From Bacteroidales bacterium (lineage in GTDB: Bacteria > Bacteroidota > Bacteroidia > Bacteroidales > Paludibacteraceae): a stretch of DNA of 13,518 bases. The DNA is taken from the NCBI GenBank assembly GCA_018066005.1, contig JAGHSG010000065.1, forward strand, positions 1 through 13,518. The letters run 5' to 3'. Positions 1-6,344 of the stretch are shown here, one piece after another; position 1 is the stretch's first letter; every line of letters begins with the position of its first letter. Both the position numbers and the translations under genes were made by a program. A model generated the notes under the pieces. It was not told the DNA's origin. It made no database searches and saw nothing but the letters and a program-made list of their open reading frames with translations.

Positions 1-74
1 TGGCTACTGCTTACGTGGGTAAAGACGCCGTTAACGTGATGGCTGCCGTTAAGAAAGAACTCGGCATTAAATAA
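1..74 (+). CDS. 3' end of an unidentified gene
   Basis: Only the last 23 codons are present, read in the frame starting at base 3. They end in the residues VMAAVKKELGIK and a TAA stop at 72-74. The stop shares its final A with the ATG at 74 (TAATG), which suggests translational coupling to the next reading frame and membership of the same operon. The alternating hydrophobic and charged residues look like a C-terminal amphipathic helix. The fragment is too short to assign to a family, and no function is proposed. Confidence 0.6.
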   Translation, partial: ATAYVGKDAVNVMAAVKKELGIK

Positions 75-208
75 TGGCTGACGGCTATTTGGAAAACCAC
101 TATGCCGAATACGAAAAAAGGAAGGCGGCGTGGTTGAAAAAGAAAAAAAGTTATTCCTATAATCATCAAGCGGGGTCGGTTCGACCTCGCTTTCAAGAAA
201 TTACAACA
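74..208 (+). other. Short charged reading frame, in frame with the MFS gene
   Basis: An ATG at 74 overlaps the previous stop by one base and opens 45 codons that run in frame into the MFS start at 209. The first 26 residues (starting MADGYLENHYAEYEKRK) are strongly charged and helical, unlike an MFS N-terminus. They look like one of the short stand-alone charged proteins common in Bacteroidales, though I recall that family only loosely. The A7 run at 143-149 is a possible indel or slippage site. A -1 shift there meets TAA at 160-162, just before the hairpin at 168-192. A +1 shift meets TGA at 210-212, overlapping the MFS ATG. It may therefore be a separate small gene with a frame disruption, or a true N-terminal extension of the transporter. 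Confidence 0.45.
168..192 (+). terminator. Hairpin before the MFS gene, possible weak terminator
   Basis: An 11-bp stem (left arm 168-178, right arm 182-192, one G-T wobble) closes a 3-base loop and is followed by only one more T before C. It lies between the small reading frame and the ATG at 209. It could be an intercistronic terminator or attenuator, or an RNA-processing hairpin. The weak T-tract argues against a strong terminator. Confidence 0.35.
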
Positions 209-1585
209 ATGAGTGTAGAAAAAATTCAGCAGACCTTGCGTGATAGCGCTGCTGCTCGTTGGACCGTCTTGGTGCTGGTAGCATCCATGATGTTCTTTGC
301 GTATATGTTTGTAGATATCCTCTCTCCGTTGGCTTCGCTGCTGAATGAGACGCGCGGATGGGACCAAGGAGTCTTTGGTACGTACGCTGCTGGAGAATAC
401 CTACTGAACGTGTTCGGCTTCCTGATTCTTGCCGGTATCATCTTGGACAAGATGGGTGTCCGTTTCACTGGACTGCTCTCCGCTTCCATGATGGTAATCG
501 GTGCCGCCATTAAATACATAGGTATCTCGGACTGGTTTGACGCCAACAACATAACTTGGCTCAACTCATGGTGGACCATCATGCCCGGCTCGGCCAAGAT
601 GGCGATGTTCGGCTTCATGATTTTCGGCTGCGGTTGCGAGATGGCAGGTACTACGGTCAGCAAGATTCTCGCCAAGTGGTTCAAGGGTAAAGAGATGGCG
701 CTCGCCATGGGTTTGGAGATGGCGATTGCACGTGTCGGCGTCTTTGCCGCCATGGCTGCTGCACCACGTCTGAGCGTCTATTTCGCCATTGATGGAACCA
801 ACTCCGTAGTGGCTCCGCTGCTGTTTGCTGCCCTGCTGCTGGTCGTTGGACTGCTTAACTTTGCCGTGTTCACCATTATGGATAACAAGTTTGACAAGCA
901 ATTAGTTGCTATTGGTGAAACGACCGCCGAAAAAGACCCCGAAGATGAGTTCCACGTCTCGGACCTCAAACAAATCCTGACCAGCAAGATGTTCTGGATC
1001 ATCGCTCTGCTGTGTGTCCTCTACTACTCCGCTATCTTCCCCTTCCAACGCTTTGCTACCAATTTCTTGGAAGAGACTCTGCAAATATCCAACGGCGAAG
1101 CAGCCGACCTGTTCAAGTGGTTCCCCATCTTGGCGATGGTACTGACCCCCTTCTTGGGTGCATTCATTGACTACAAGGGTAAAGGTGCATCCATGATGCT
1201 GCTTGGAGCACTTATTATGATTGTTTGTCACAGTTGTTTTGCTTTCTTGTTGCCACTTTATCCCAGCCGCATATTGGCACTATGCATCATATTGGTCTTA
1301 GGTGTCAGTTTCTCGCTCGTACCGGCTTCTATGTGGCCTGCCGTGCCTAAGATTATTGATGAAAAAGTACTCGGCTCGGCTTACTGCCTTATCTTCTGGG
1401 TGCAGAACATAGGTCTTTGCCTCGTACCGCTGTTGATTGGTAAACTGCGTGTATGGACAGGCGGTTATTTAGTGCCGATGATTGTGTTCGCCTCTTTCGG
1501 CGTTGCAGCGTTTATCTTGTCTTTCTTCCTTAAAGCGGAAGATAAGAAAAAAGGCTATGGACTTGAATTACCAAATAAGAAATGA
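209..1585 (+). CDS. MFS transporter
   Basis: A 458-residue integral inner-membrane protein with about twelve hydrophobic segments by eye and a charged central loop (around KFDKQLVAIGETTAEKDPEDE) separating two halves, the layout of the major facilitator superfamily. The start was placed at 209 because the sequence from there (MSVEKIQQTLRDSAAARWT, then the first membrane helix) reads like Bacteroidales MFS N-termini. The upstream ATG at 74 would add 45 highly charged residues of different character. The substrate cannot be told from the sequence; a dicarboxylate, nitrate/nitrite or dipeptide type would all fit this fold. The stop TGA (1583-1585) overlaps the murF ATG in an ATGA junction, so the two are probably co-translated. 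Confidence 0.85.
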   Translation: MSVEKIQQTLRDSAAARWTVLVLVASMMFFAYMFVDILSPLASLLNETRGWDQGVFGTYAAGEYLLNVFGFLILAGIILDKMGVRFTGLLSASMMVIGAAIKYIGISDWFDANNITWLNSWWTIMPGSAKMAMFGFMIFGCGCEMAGTTVSKILAKWFKGKEMALAMGLEMAIARVGVFAAMAAAPRLSVYFAIDGTNSVVAPLLFAALLLVVGLLNFAVFTIMDNKFDKQLVAIGETTAEKDPEDEFHVSDLKQILTSKMFWIIALLCVLYYSAIFPFQRFATNFLEETLQISNGEAADLFKWFPILAMVLTPFLGAFIDYKGKGASMMLLGALIMIVCHSCFAFLLPLYPSRILALCIILVLGVSFSLVPASMWPAVPKIIDEKVLGSAYCLIFWVQNIGLCLVPLLIGKLRVWTGGYLVPMIVFASFGVAAFILSFFLKAEDKKKGYGLELPNKK

Positions 1586-2808
1586 ATTGGGACTTTCTCA
1601 TAAAAGATAAGCAGTCACTTTTTGTAACTACTGACAGCCGGCAGGTAACTCCCGGCTGTGTCTTTGTCGCCCTCAAAGGCGAACATTTTGACGGCAACGA
1701 GTTTGTGGACCAAGCCCGCCAAGCAGGTGCCGAATATATCATTTCCGGCGATAATGCCATGGCTGAGTTGCAAGACTTGGCACGTGCATGGCGACGTGAA
1801 TTGGGACTTCCCATCATAGCTATCACAGGCACAAATGGCAAGACCACAACCAAAGAACTGACCGCCACCGTTCTCTCTACGATGTATAACCTGCACTACA
1901 CGCAGGGCAACTACAATAACTCGTTAGGTGTGCCGCTCACCTTATTACAAATCACGCGCGCACACGAGTTGGCTATTATTGAGATGGGGGCATCCCATCC
2001 GGGGGACATCCGCGAGTTGGTCGAGATAGCCGAACCTAATTACGGACTCATCACCAACGTAGGCAGAGCCCACTTGCAGGGATTCGGCTCGTTTGAAGGT
2101 GTGCAACAAACCAAAGCCGAGTTATACGACTACTTATTGACCCACCCCGAGACGACCAAAGGTATCTTTGTCAATGAGGACAACGAATACCTGAACAAAA
2201 TGCTGGCCAACTCGGCTCTGCAACATAACATCAACATAACATCACCGATATACTACAATACCCTGCCCATGCTGACCAAGACTCATCTGGTGGGGGATTA
2301 TAATGCCGAGAATATATCGGCGGCTTTGTGCATTGCCGAACATTTCGGCGTGAAGCGCAAAACGGCTATTGAAGCCATCCGCGCTTACCACCCGACCAAT
2401 AACCGGTCGCAGCAGATGACAACCGACTGCAACGAGTTGGTCATTGACGCTTACAACGCCAACCCCACCTCCATGGCAGCCTCTATTCAGTCTTTTCTTA
2501 CGTCCGAAGAAGAAAATAATTTACAAACTTACAAATTTACAAATTGTTTCATCCTCGGTGAGATGCGCGAATTAGGCGAGTATAGTCACACGGAGCACCA
2601 GAACATCGTCAATATGCTCTTGGAGCGCAAGGCGGAACATGTCTTGTTGGTCGGTGAAGAGTACCGCTCCACAACAGCCACCTATCCTATCTTCCACGAT
2701 GTAACCGAATTGAGCGACTATTTGCGCGCCAATCCGATGAAAGGATACCGCATCCTTATCAAGGGGTCGCGGGGAAATCAATTAGAAAAAATCATTCCGT
2801 TATTATGA
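1582..2808 (+). CDS. murF: UDP-N-acetylmuramoyl-tripeptide--D-alanyl-D-alanine ligase
   Basis: A cytoplasmic Mur ligase that adds D-Ala-D-Ala to the UDP-MurNAc-tripeptide, the last soluble step of peptidoglycan precursor synthesis. Visible motifs are the N-terminal substrate-binding part (TTDSRQVTPGCVFVALKGEHFDG, residues 16-38), the ATP P-loop GTNGKTTTKE (83-92), EMGAS (134-138), TNVGRAHL (158-165), NNRSQ (273-277) and DAYNANPTS (289-297). The length of 408 aa is slightly short for the family (about 430-450). Residues 314-321 are encoded by three copies of an 8-bp repeat (2521-2544), placed in the loop before the strand FILGEM, where relatives are usually shorter. Four-base ATGA overlaps on both sides tie it to the MFS gene and to the coiled-coil gene. 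Confidence 0.95.
   Translation: MNWDFLIKDKQSLFVTTDSRQVTPGCVFVALKGEHFDGNEFVDQARQAGAEYIISGDNAMAELQDLARAWRRELGLPIIAITGTNGKTTTKELTATVLSTMYNLHYTQGNYNNSLGVPLTLLQITRAHELAIIEMGASHPGDIRELVEIAEPNYGLITNVGRAHLQGFGSFEGVQQTKAELYDYLLTHPETTKGIFVNEDNEYLNKMLANSALQHNINITSPIYYNTLPMLTKTHLVGDYNAENISAALCIAEHFGVKRKTAIEAIRAYHPTNNRSQQMTTDCNELVIDAYNANPTSMAASIQSFLTSEEENNLQTYKFTNCFILGEMRELGEYSHTEHQNIVNMLLERKAEHVLLVGEEYRSTTATYPIFHDVTELSDYLRANPMKGYRILIKGSRGNQLEKIIPLL
2521..2544 (+). repeat. 8-bp tandem repeat, three copies, inside murF
   Basis: TTACAAAC, TTACAAAT and TTACAAAT run in direct succession, followed by TTG. The 24-base tract encodes LQTYKFTN and keeps the frame. Confidence 0.85.
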
Positions 2809-3680
2809 ATAAAAAACTCATTACCCTCTTCGTCATTGTAGCCGGCGGCATTATTGCTGCGTTGTTATATTTATATTTCCATCAGCGTGAGCAAATGCAG
2901 GAGATGGTCGAAGAATTGGAATTTGAAAAAGAAGCCATCCAGGACGAATACGAAGACCTCGCTATTCAGTTTGACGGCTATCAGCAGTTAGATATCCACA
3001 ACGACTCGTTGCAGGAGCAACTGGCCAAGGAGCAACAACGTGTGCGCGACTTGTTGGAAGAGTTACGCATCACCAAAGCCACCAATGCCCGCCGTATAGC
3101 CGCCCTCAAAAAAGAACTGGCTACCGTTCGCGCCGTCATGGTGACTTATGTGCATCAGATTGACTCCCTCAACCACACCAATCAACAACTCACCGAAGAG
3201 AATCAGCAGTACCGCGTTCGTAATCAAGAGATAACACAGGCCAATACCCAACTGACGCAAGTCAATACCCAACTGACACAAGTCGTTACACGCGCTGCCA
3301 TGTTGGAAGTCAGTGGTTTTGAGTGCATCCCCCTCAATAAACGCGACCGCAAGACGTCCTATTTCAGTCAGATACAGAAACTGCAATTCAACTACGCCAT
3401 ACAGAAGAACATCACTTGTGAGCCGGGCAACAAGACCGTTTATATGGTGCTCCGCCGTCCCGATGGCGAAGTGATGCAGAAGCGTCCGGAACAGTTGTTC
3501 AACTACGAGAACGGCCAAGTACCCTATTCGATTCGTCAAAGCGTAGAGTATGCCGGAGAAACCCTCGCACAAACTATGTATTGGCAGGTGGAAGAGATTC
3601 TGCAAGCAGGTACCTACACCGCCGAGTTCTTCATCGACGGCAACCTCTGTGGTTCCTTCACCTTTAAGTTAGAAAAATAA
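2805..3680 (+). CDS. Membrane-anchored coiled-coil protein, function unknown
   Basis: 291 residues. An N-terminal hydrophobic segment (about 5-26, LITLFVIVAGGIIAALLYLY) with positive charges before it acts as a signal anchor. Residues about 28-165 are a long coiled coil rich in E, Q, K and L. From about 170 there is a globular, probably beta-rich domain (LQFNYAIQKNITCEPGNKTVYMVLRRPDGEVM ending in a TFKLEK strand) that I recognise as a recurrent uncharacterised Bacteroidales domain. The likely topology is one inner-membrane helix with the coiled coil and C-terminal domain in the periplasm. It starts inside the murF stop (ATGA overlap), so a role near the cell envelope is plausible but unproven. 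A 21-bp duplication at 3243-3284 repeats seven residues of the coil. Confidence 0.8.
   Translation: MNKKLITLFVIVAGGIIAALLYLYFHQREQMQEMVEELEFEKEAIQDEYEDLAIQFDGYQQLDIHNDSLQEQLAKEQQRVRDLLEELRITKATNARRIAALKKELATVRAVMVTYVHQIDSLNHTNQQLTEENQQYRVRNQEITQANTQLTQVNTQLTQVVTRAAMLEVSGFECIPLNKRDRKTSYFSQIQKLQFNYAIQKNITCEPGNKTVYMVLRRPDGEVMQKRPEQLFNYENGQVPYSIRQSVEYAGETLAQTMYWQVEEILQAGTYTAEFFIDGNLCGSFTFKLEK
3243..3284 (+). repeat. 21-bp in-frame tandem duplication in the coiled coil
   Basis: Two adjacent 21-base units starting AATACCCAACTGAC differ at one base (GCAAGTC versus ACAAGTC). They encode NTQLTQV twice, one heptad each, so the coil register is kept. Confidence 0.85.
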
Positions 3681-3684
3681 ATGA

Positions 3685-3710
3685 AAAAGCCGGTCTCACA
3701 ACCGGCTTTT
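3685..3710. terminator. Bidirectional terminator between the coiled-coil gene and recA
   Basis: A perfect 10-bp stem (AAAAGCCGGT at 3685-3694, ACCGGCTTTT at 3701-3710) closes a 6-base loop. The A and T ends of the stem supply a U-tract on either strand; on the - strand the run continues as TTTTTCATTTATTTTT. It sits 4 bases after the + strand stop (3678-3680) and 3 bases beyond the recA stop (3714-3716), so it ends both convergent operons. Confidence 0.93.
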
Positions 3711-3713
3711 ATC

Positions 3714-4721
3714 TTACTTCTTCATTGCTTCCATCAACTTGCTTTCTATCTCGTCCGCCAAGTCGGGATTGTCGCGAAGTACGTTCTTAGTAGCGTCACG
3801 ACCTTGGGCTAATTTCTTGCCGTCGTAACTGAAGAACGACCCGCTCTTGGTCAGGATGCCGTATTCAACACCCATATCAACCAACTCACCTGTTTTGGAG
3901 ATACCTTCGTTGAACATAAGGTCAAACTCGGCTTTCTTGAATGGGGGAGCCACTTTGTTCTTAATGACCTTAACAGCCACTTGGTTACCAATCACCGTGT
4001 CACCGTCTTTGATAGCGCTCTTCTTGCGTATATCCAGACGCACGGAAGCGTAGAATTTCAAGGCGTTACCGCCGGTCGTCGTCTCAGGGTTGCCGAACAT
4101 AATGCCGATTTTCTCACGCAATTGGTTAATGAAGATGCAGGTTGTGTTGGTCTTGTTGATGGTGCCGGTCAGTTTGCGCAACGCCTGACTCATCAGACGG
4201 GCTTGCAGACCCACTTTATTATCGCCCATATCGCCGTCTATCTCGGCTTTGGGAGTCAGCGCAGCCACCGAGTCAACCACCACCAAATCCACTGCACTAC
4301 TGCGAATCAACTCGTCCGCAATCTCCAAAGCCTGCTCTCCGCAGTCGGGTTGTGCAATAAGCAAGTTCTCTACATCCACGCCTAATTTCTCGGCATAGAA
4401 GCGGTCAAAAGCGTGCTCAGCGTCAATGATGGCAGCTATGCCGCCTTGGCGTTGCACTTCTGCCATAGCGTGGATGGCAAGGGTTGTCTTACCACTGGAT
4501 TCAGGGCCGTAAATCTCGATAATACGTCCTTTGGGGTAACCGCCAACGCCAAGGGCGAGGTTCAATCCCACACTGCCTGTGGAGATAACAGGAACATCTT
4601 CCACTTTGTCTTCGCCGAGGCGCATAATAGCACCTTTGCCGAACTGTTTGTCAATCTTTTCCATTGCGTCTTGCAGCGCTTTCAGTTTGGCTGCCGACGG
4701 AGTTTGTTTATTCTCTGCCAT
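3714..4721 (-). CDS. recA: Recombinase RecA
   Basis: The strand-exchange ATPase that forms filaments on single-stranded DNA for homologous recombination and damage response. The 335-aa protein shows Walker A GPESSGKTT (72-80), the conserved IIDAEHAFD (98-106), Walker B LVVVDSVAAL (146-155), loop L1 with MGDNKVGLQARLMSQALRKL (165-184), the INQLREKIG segment (198-206) and loop L2 (GIMFGNPETTTGGNALKF, 206-223). The C-terminus is short (ends ESKLMEAMKK) compared with the E. coli acidic tail, as is usual for the phylum. No TAnnTTTG promoter is visible in the 66 bases upstream, so transcription may come from the transporter gene before it. No LexA-type box was seen. The start ATG has an A/T-rich leader and no Shine-Dalgarno sequence. 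Confidence 0.98.
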   Translation of the reverse strand: MAENKQTPSAAKLKALQDAMEKIDKQFGKGAIMRLGEDKVEDVPVISTGSVGLNLALGVGGYPKGRIIEIYGPESSGKTTLAIHAMAEVQRQGGIAAIIDAEHAFDRFYAEKLGVDVENLLIAQPDCGEQALEIADELIRSSAVDLVVVDSVAALTPKAEIDGDMGDNKVGLQARLMSQALRKLTGTINKTNTTCIFINQLREKIGIMFGNPETTTGGNALKFYASVRLDIRKKSAIKDGDTVIGNQVAVKVIKNKVAPPFKKAEFDLMFNEGISKTGELVDMGVEYGILTKSGSFFSYDGKKLAQGRDATKNVLRDNPDLADEIESKLMEAMKK

Positions 4722-4753
4722 AATTATATTAGTTTATCAATTATTCTCTATTT

Positions 4754-4793
4754 ATCTAGTTCCCTAGTTAACTAGTTGACTAGTAAACTAGTA
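4754..4793. repeat. 8-bp tandem repeat, five copies, across a stop codon
   Basis: ATCTAGTT, CCCTAGTT, AACTAGTT, GACTAGTA and AACTAGTA follow one another with an exact 8-base period. The last unit contains the stop codon (4788-4790) of the - strand transporter gene; the rest lies in the gap before recA. Confidence 0.88.
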
Positions 4794-6020
4794 AAAAAAC
4801 AAGTATCCTAACAATATCGCTGCCAGTATGCCGAAGAAGTCGGCTATCAGTCCGCAGACCACGGCATAACGGGTATCTTTGATGTTCACGCTGCCGAAAT
4901 AGACAGCAAGTATATAGAACGTTGTATCCGTACTGCCTTGTACAATGCCCACCAGTCGTCCCACGAAACTGTCCACACCGTATTGAGCCATGGCATCCAC
5001 CATCATCCCTCGTGCTCCTGCGCCACTCAACGTACGCATCAAAGCCGTCGGCAGAGCCGGTACAAAATCGGTGTTCAGACCTAATAATCCAAAGAACCAT
5101 CCCATCCCTTGTACGAGCCAATCCATACCTCCGCTGGCGCGGAACATACCGACTGCCACTAATATGGCTATCAGATAAGGGATAATCCCTATTGCGGTTT
5201 GGAAGCCGCCTTTGGCACCGTCAATAAAGGCGTCATAGACGTTTATTTTATGTACCATACCGGCGATGATAAACCACGCAATAACGCCCAACAGGATGAC
5301 TGCTGCCAGGATAGCGCTCCAACGTGTCACCACCTCTTGCGGCAACGACATAGCGCCCCATATAATCAGTCCCACAAAGGCGGTCAAACCCAATAAACTG
5401 CCTAATACAACAGGTTGCAACAGATTGATTTTCTGTGCAATAGCCACGCTAATCAATCCTGCCATGGCAGCAAAGTAAGTGGCTAATAAAATAGGTAGGA
5501 ACACGTCCGCGGGGTTGACTATACCCATCTGTGCGCGGTAGGTCATGATGCTGACGGGAACCAGGGTCAGTCCGCTGGTGACTAATACAAGGAACATAAT
5601 CATCGAGTTACTGGCGCGTGTCTTGTCGGGGTTGGTCTCCTGCATCTCTTTCATGGCTTGCAAACCAAGAGGTGTAGCGGCATTGTCGATGCCGAGCATC
5701 GTGGCGGAAATATTCATCAGCATACTGCCAAAGGCAGGGTGTCCTTTGGGCAGTTCAGGGAAAATGCGTGTGAAGAACGGACTGACCACGCGGGACATCT
5801 GGTTAACGACGCCACCTTTCTCGCCTATTTTCATGATACCCATCCAGAGGGATAGCACGCCGGTCAAGCCGATAGAAATCTCAAATCCCGTCTTGGCGGA
5901 AGTGAATGTTGAATCCAGAATGGCATTGAACACGCCCGTATTACCCATACAGAAAAACTCCACGCAGCCCAATACCACAGCCAGCAATATCAACCCTATC
6001 CAAATATAATTCAAAATCAT
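4788..6020 (-). CDS. SpmA/SpmB-type nucleoside-recognition (Gate) domain membrane protein
   Basis: A 410-aa polytopic membrane protein that corresponds to SpmA and SpmB of Firmicutes joined in one chain, the usual form in Bacteroidetes. Two Gate-type repeats are visible. The first is around residues 45-130 (FEISIGLTGVLSLWMGIMKIGEKGG, then GHPAFGSMLMNISATMLGIDNAATPLG). The second is around 265-375 (DAFIDGAKGGFQTAIGIIPYLIAILVAVGMFRASGG, then PTALMRTLSGAGARGMM and GSTDTTFYILAVYFGSV). Despite the name, the organism need not sporulate, and the substrate is unknown. The start MILNYIW matches the family start as I recall it. The stop codon is embedded in the 8-bp repeat. recA follows 66 bases downstream on the same strand. 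Confidence 0.9.
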   Translation of the reverse strand: MILNYIWIGLILLAVVLGCVEFFCMGNTGVFNAILDSTFTSAKTGFEISIGLTGVLSLWMGIMKIGEKGGVVNQMSRVVSPFFTRIFPELPKGHPAFGSMLMNISATMLGIDNAATPLGLQAMKEMQETNPDKTRASNSMIMFLVLVTSGLTLVPVSIMTYRAQMGIVNPADVFLPILLATYFAAMAGLISVAIAQKINLLQPVVLGSLLGLTAFVGLIIWGAMSLPQEVVTRWSAILAAVILLGVIAWFIIAGMVHKINVYDAFIDGAKGGFQTAIGIIPYLIAILVAVGMFRASGGMDWLVQGMGWFFGLLGLNTDFVPALPTALMRTLSGAGARGMMVDAMAQYGVDSFVGRLVGIVQGSTDTTFYILAVYFGSVNIKDTRYAVVCGLIADFFGILAAILLGYLFFY

Positions 6021-6024
6021 GTTG

Positions 6025-6056
6025 CAAATTTACAACAAAAATTTGATATACGCAAA
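6025..6056 (-). promoter_or_regulatory. Bacteroidetes-type promoter for the transporter (and possibly recA)
   Basis: On the - strand, TTTG (6056-6053) and TAAATTTG (6032-6025) are separated by exactly 20 bases. The -7 box ends only four bases before the ATG at 6020, so transcription would start at or next to the start codon. A second -7-like box, TACATTTG (6060-6053), overlaps the -33 box and lacks a good -33 partner. The -33 region lies in the palindrome GCAAAT-GT-ATTTGC (6052-6065). Confidence 0.65.
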
Positions 6057-6124
6057 TGTATTTGCATTTTTTAGGCGAAATAGATAAAATCCATCCATTT
6101 TTTACACCTTTTATACATCGGTCA

Positions 6125-6157
6125 TGTTAGGACATTGTTAGGACTTTGTTAGGACAT
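6125..6157 (+). repeat. 11-bp tandem repeat, three copies
   Basis: TGTTAGGACAT, TGTTAGGACTT and TGTTAGGACAT are head to tail, one helical turn per unit. The core GTTAGGAC recurs once more at 6300-6307, just downstream of the amidohydrolase promoter. Confidence 0.88.
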
Positions 6158-6170
6158 AATCAGGGGGGAA

Positions 6171-6226
6171 ATCGGTGAATCGGTGAATCGGTTAATCGGT
6201 GAGGCGGTGTATCGGTGAGGCGGTGA
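6171..6226 (+). repeat. 8-bp tandem repeat, seven copies
   Basis: ATCGGTGA x2, ATCGGTTA, ATCGGTGA, GGCGGTGT, ATCGGTGA and GGCGGTGA follow at an exact 8-base period. The reverse complement of the main unit, TCACCGAT, is the unit found inside the FAD dehydrogenase gene at 11575-11610 and 12027-12050. Confidence 0.9.
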
Positions 6227-6256
6227 TAGAGAAAAAACCATAAAAAAGCGAAAAAA

Positions 6257-6288
6257 TTTGCATGTATGCAAAAAAAATTGTATCTTTG
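6257..6288 (+). promoter_or_regulatory. Bacteroidetes-type promoter of the amidohydrolase
   Basis: TTTG (6257-6260) and TATCTTTG (6281-6288) are separated by 20 bases, a near-perfect primary-sigma promoter, leaving a leader of about 50 bases before the ATG at 6345. The -33 box is the left end of the perfect palindrome TTTGCAT-GT-ATGCAAA (6257-6272), a candidate operator. Confidence 0.85.
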
Positions 6289-6344
6289 CAGCGGAAAGCG
6301 TTAGGACGAACAAAATAATTGATAATAACTAAATTATTAACAAT

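Larger units (their letters stand above)
6021..6344. other. Divergent intergenic spacer with promoters and repeats
   Basis: 324 bases between the - strand transporter and the + strand amidohydrolase. It holds a promoter for each gene at its two edges, a palindrome at 6052-6065, an 11-bp repeat (6125-6157), an 8-bp repeat (6171-6226) and an isolated GTTAGGAC copy at 6300-6307 in the amidohydrolase leader. No open reading frame or RNA gene was recognised in it. Confidence 0.8.

Noticed and set aside
566..901. Long - strand reading frames inside the MFS gene
   Set aside because: Shadow frames of an intact transporter gene, with low-complexity His/Gln/Ser-rich translations and no promoter.
3981..4385. 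134-codon + strand reading frame opposite recA
   Set aside because: It lies wholly antisense to a clear recA and has no recognisable domain; recA codon constraints explain it.
4722..4753. recA promoter at TTGATAAACTAATATAAT
   Set aside because: No TAnnTTTG box is present, and the E. coli-like hexamers are only a few bases apart.
6052..6075. Terminator formed by GCAAATGTATTTGC plus the T-run
   Set aside because: The 2-base centre cannot form a loop without opening the stem, and it lies at a promoter; an operator-type palindrome fits better.
6125..6226. Possible CRISPR array
   Set aside because: Units are 8 and 11 bases with no spacers, and no cas genes are nearby.
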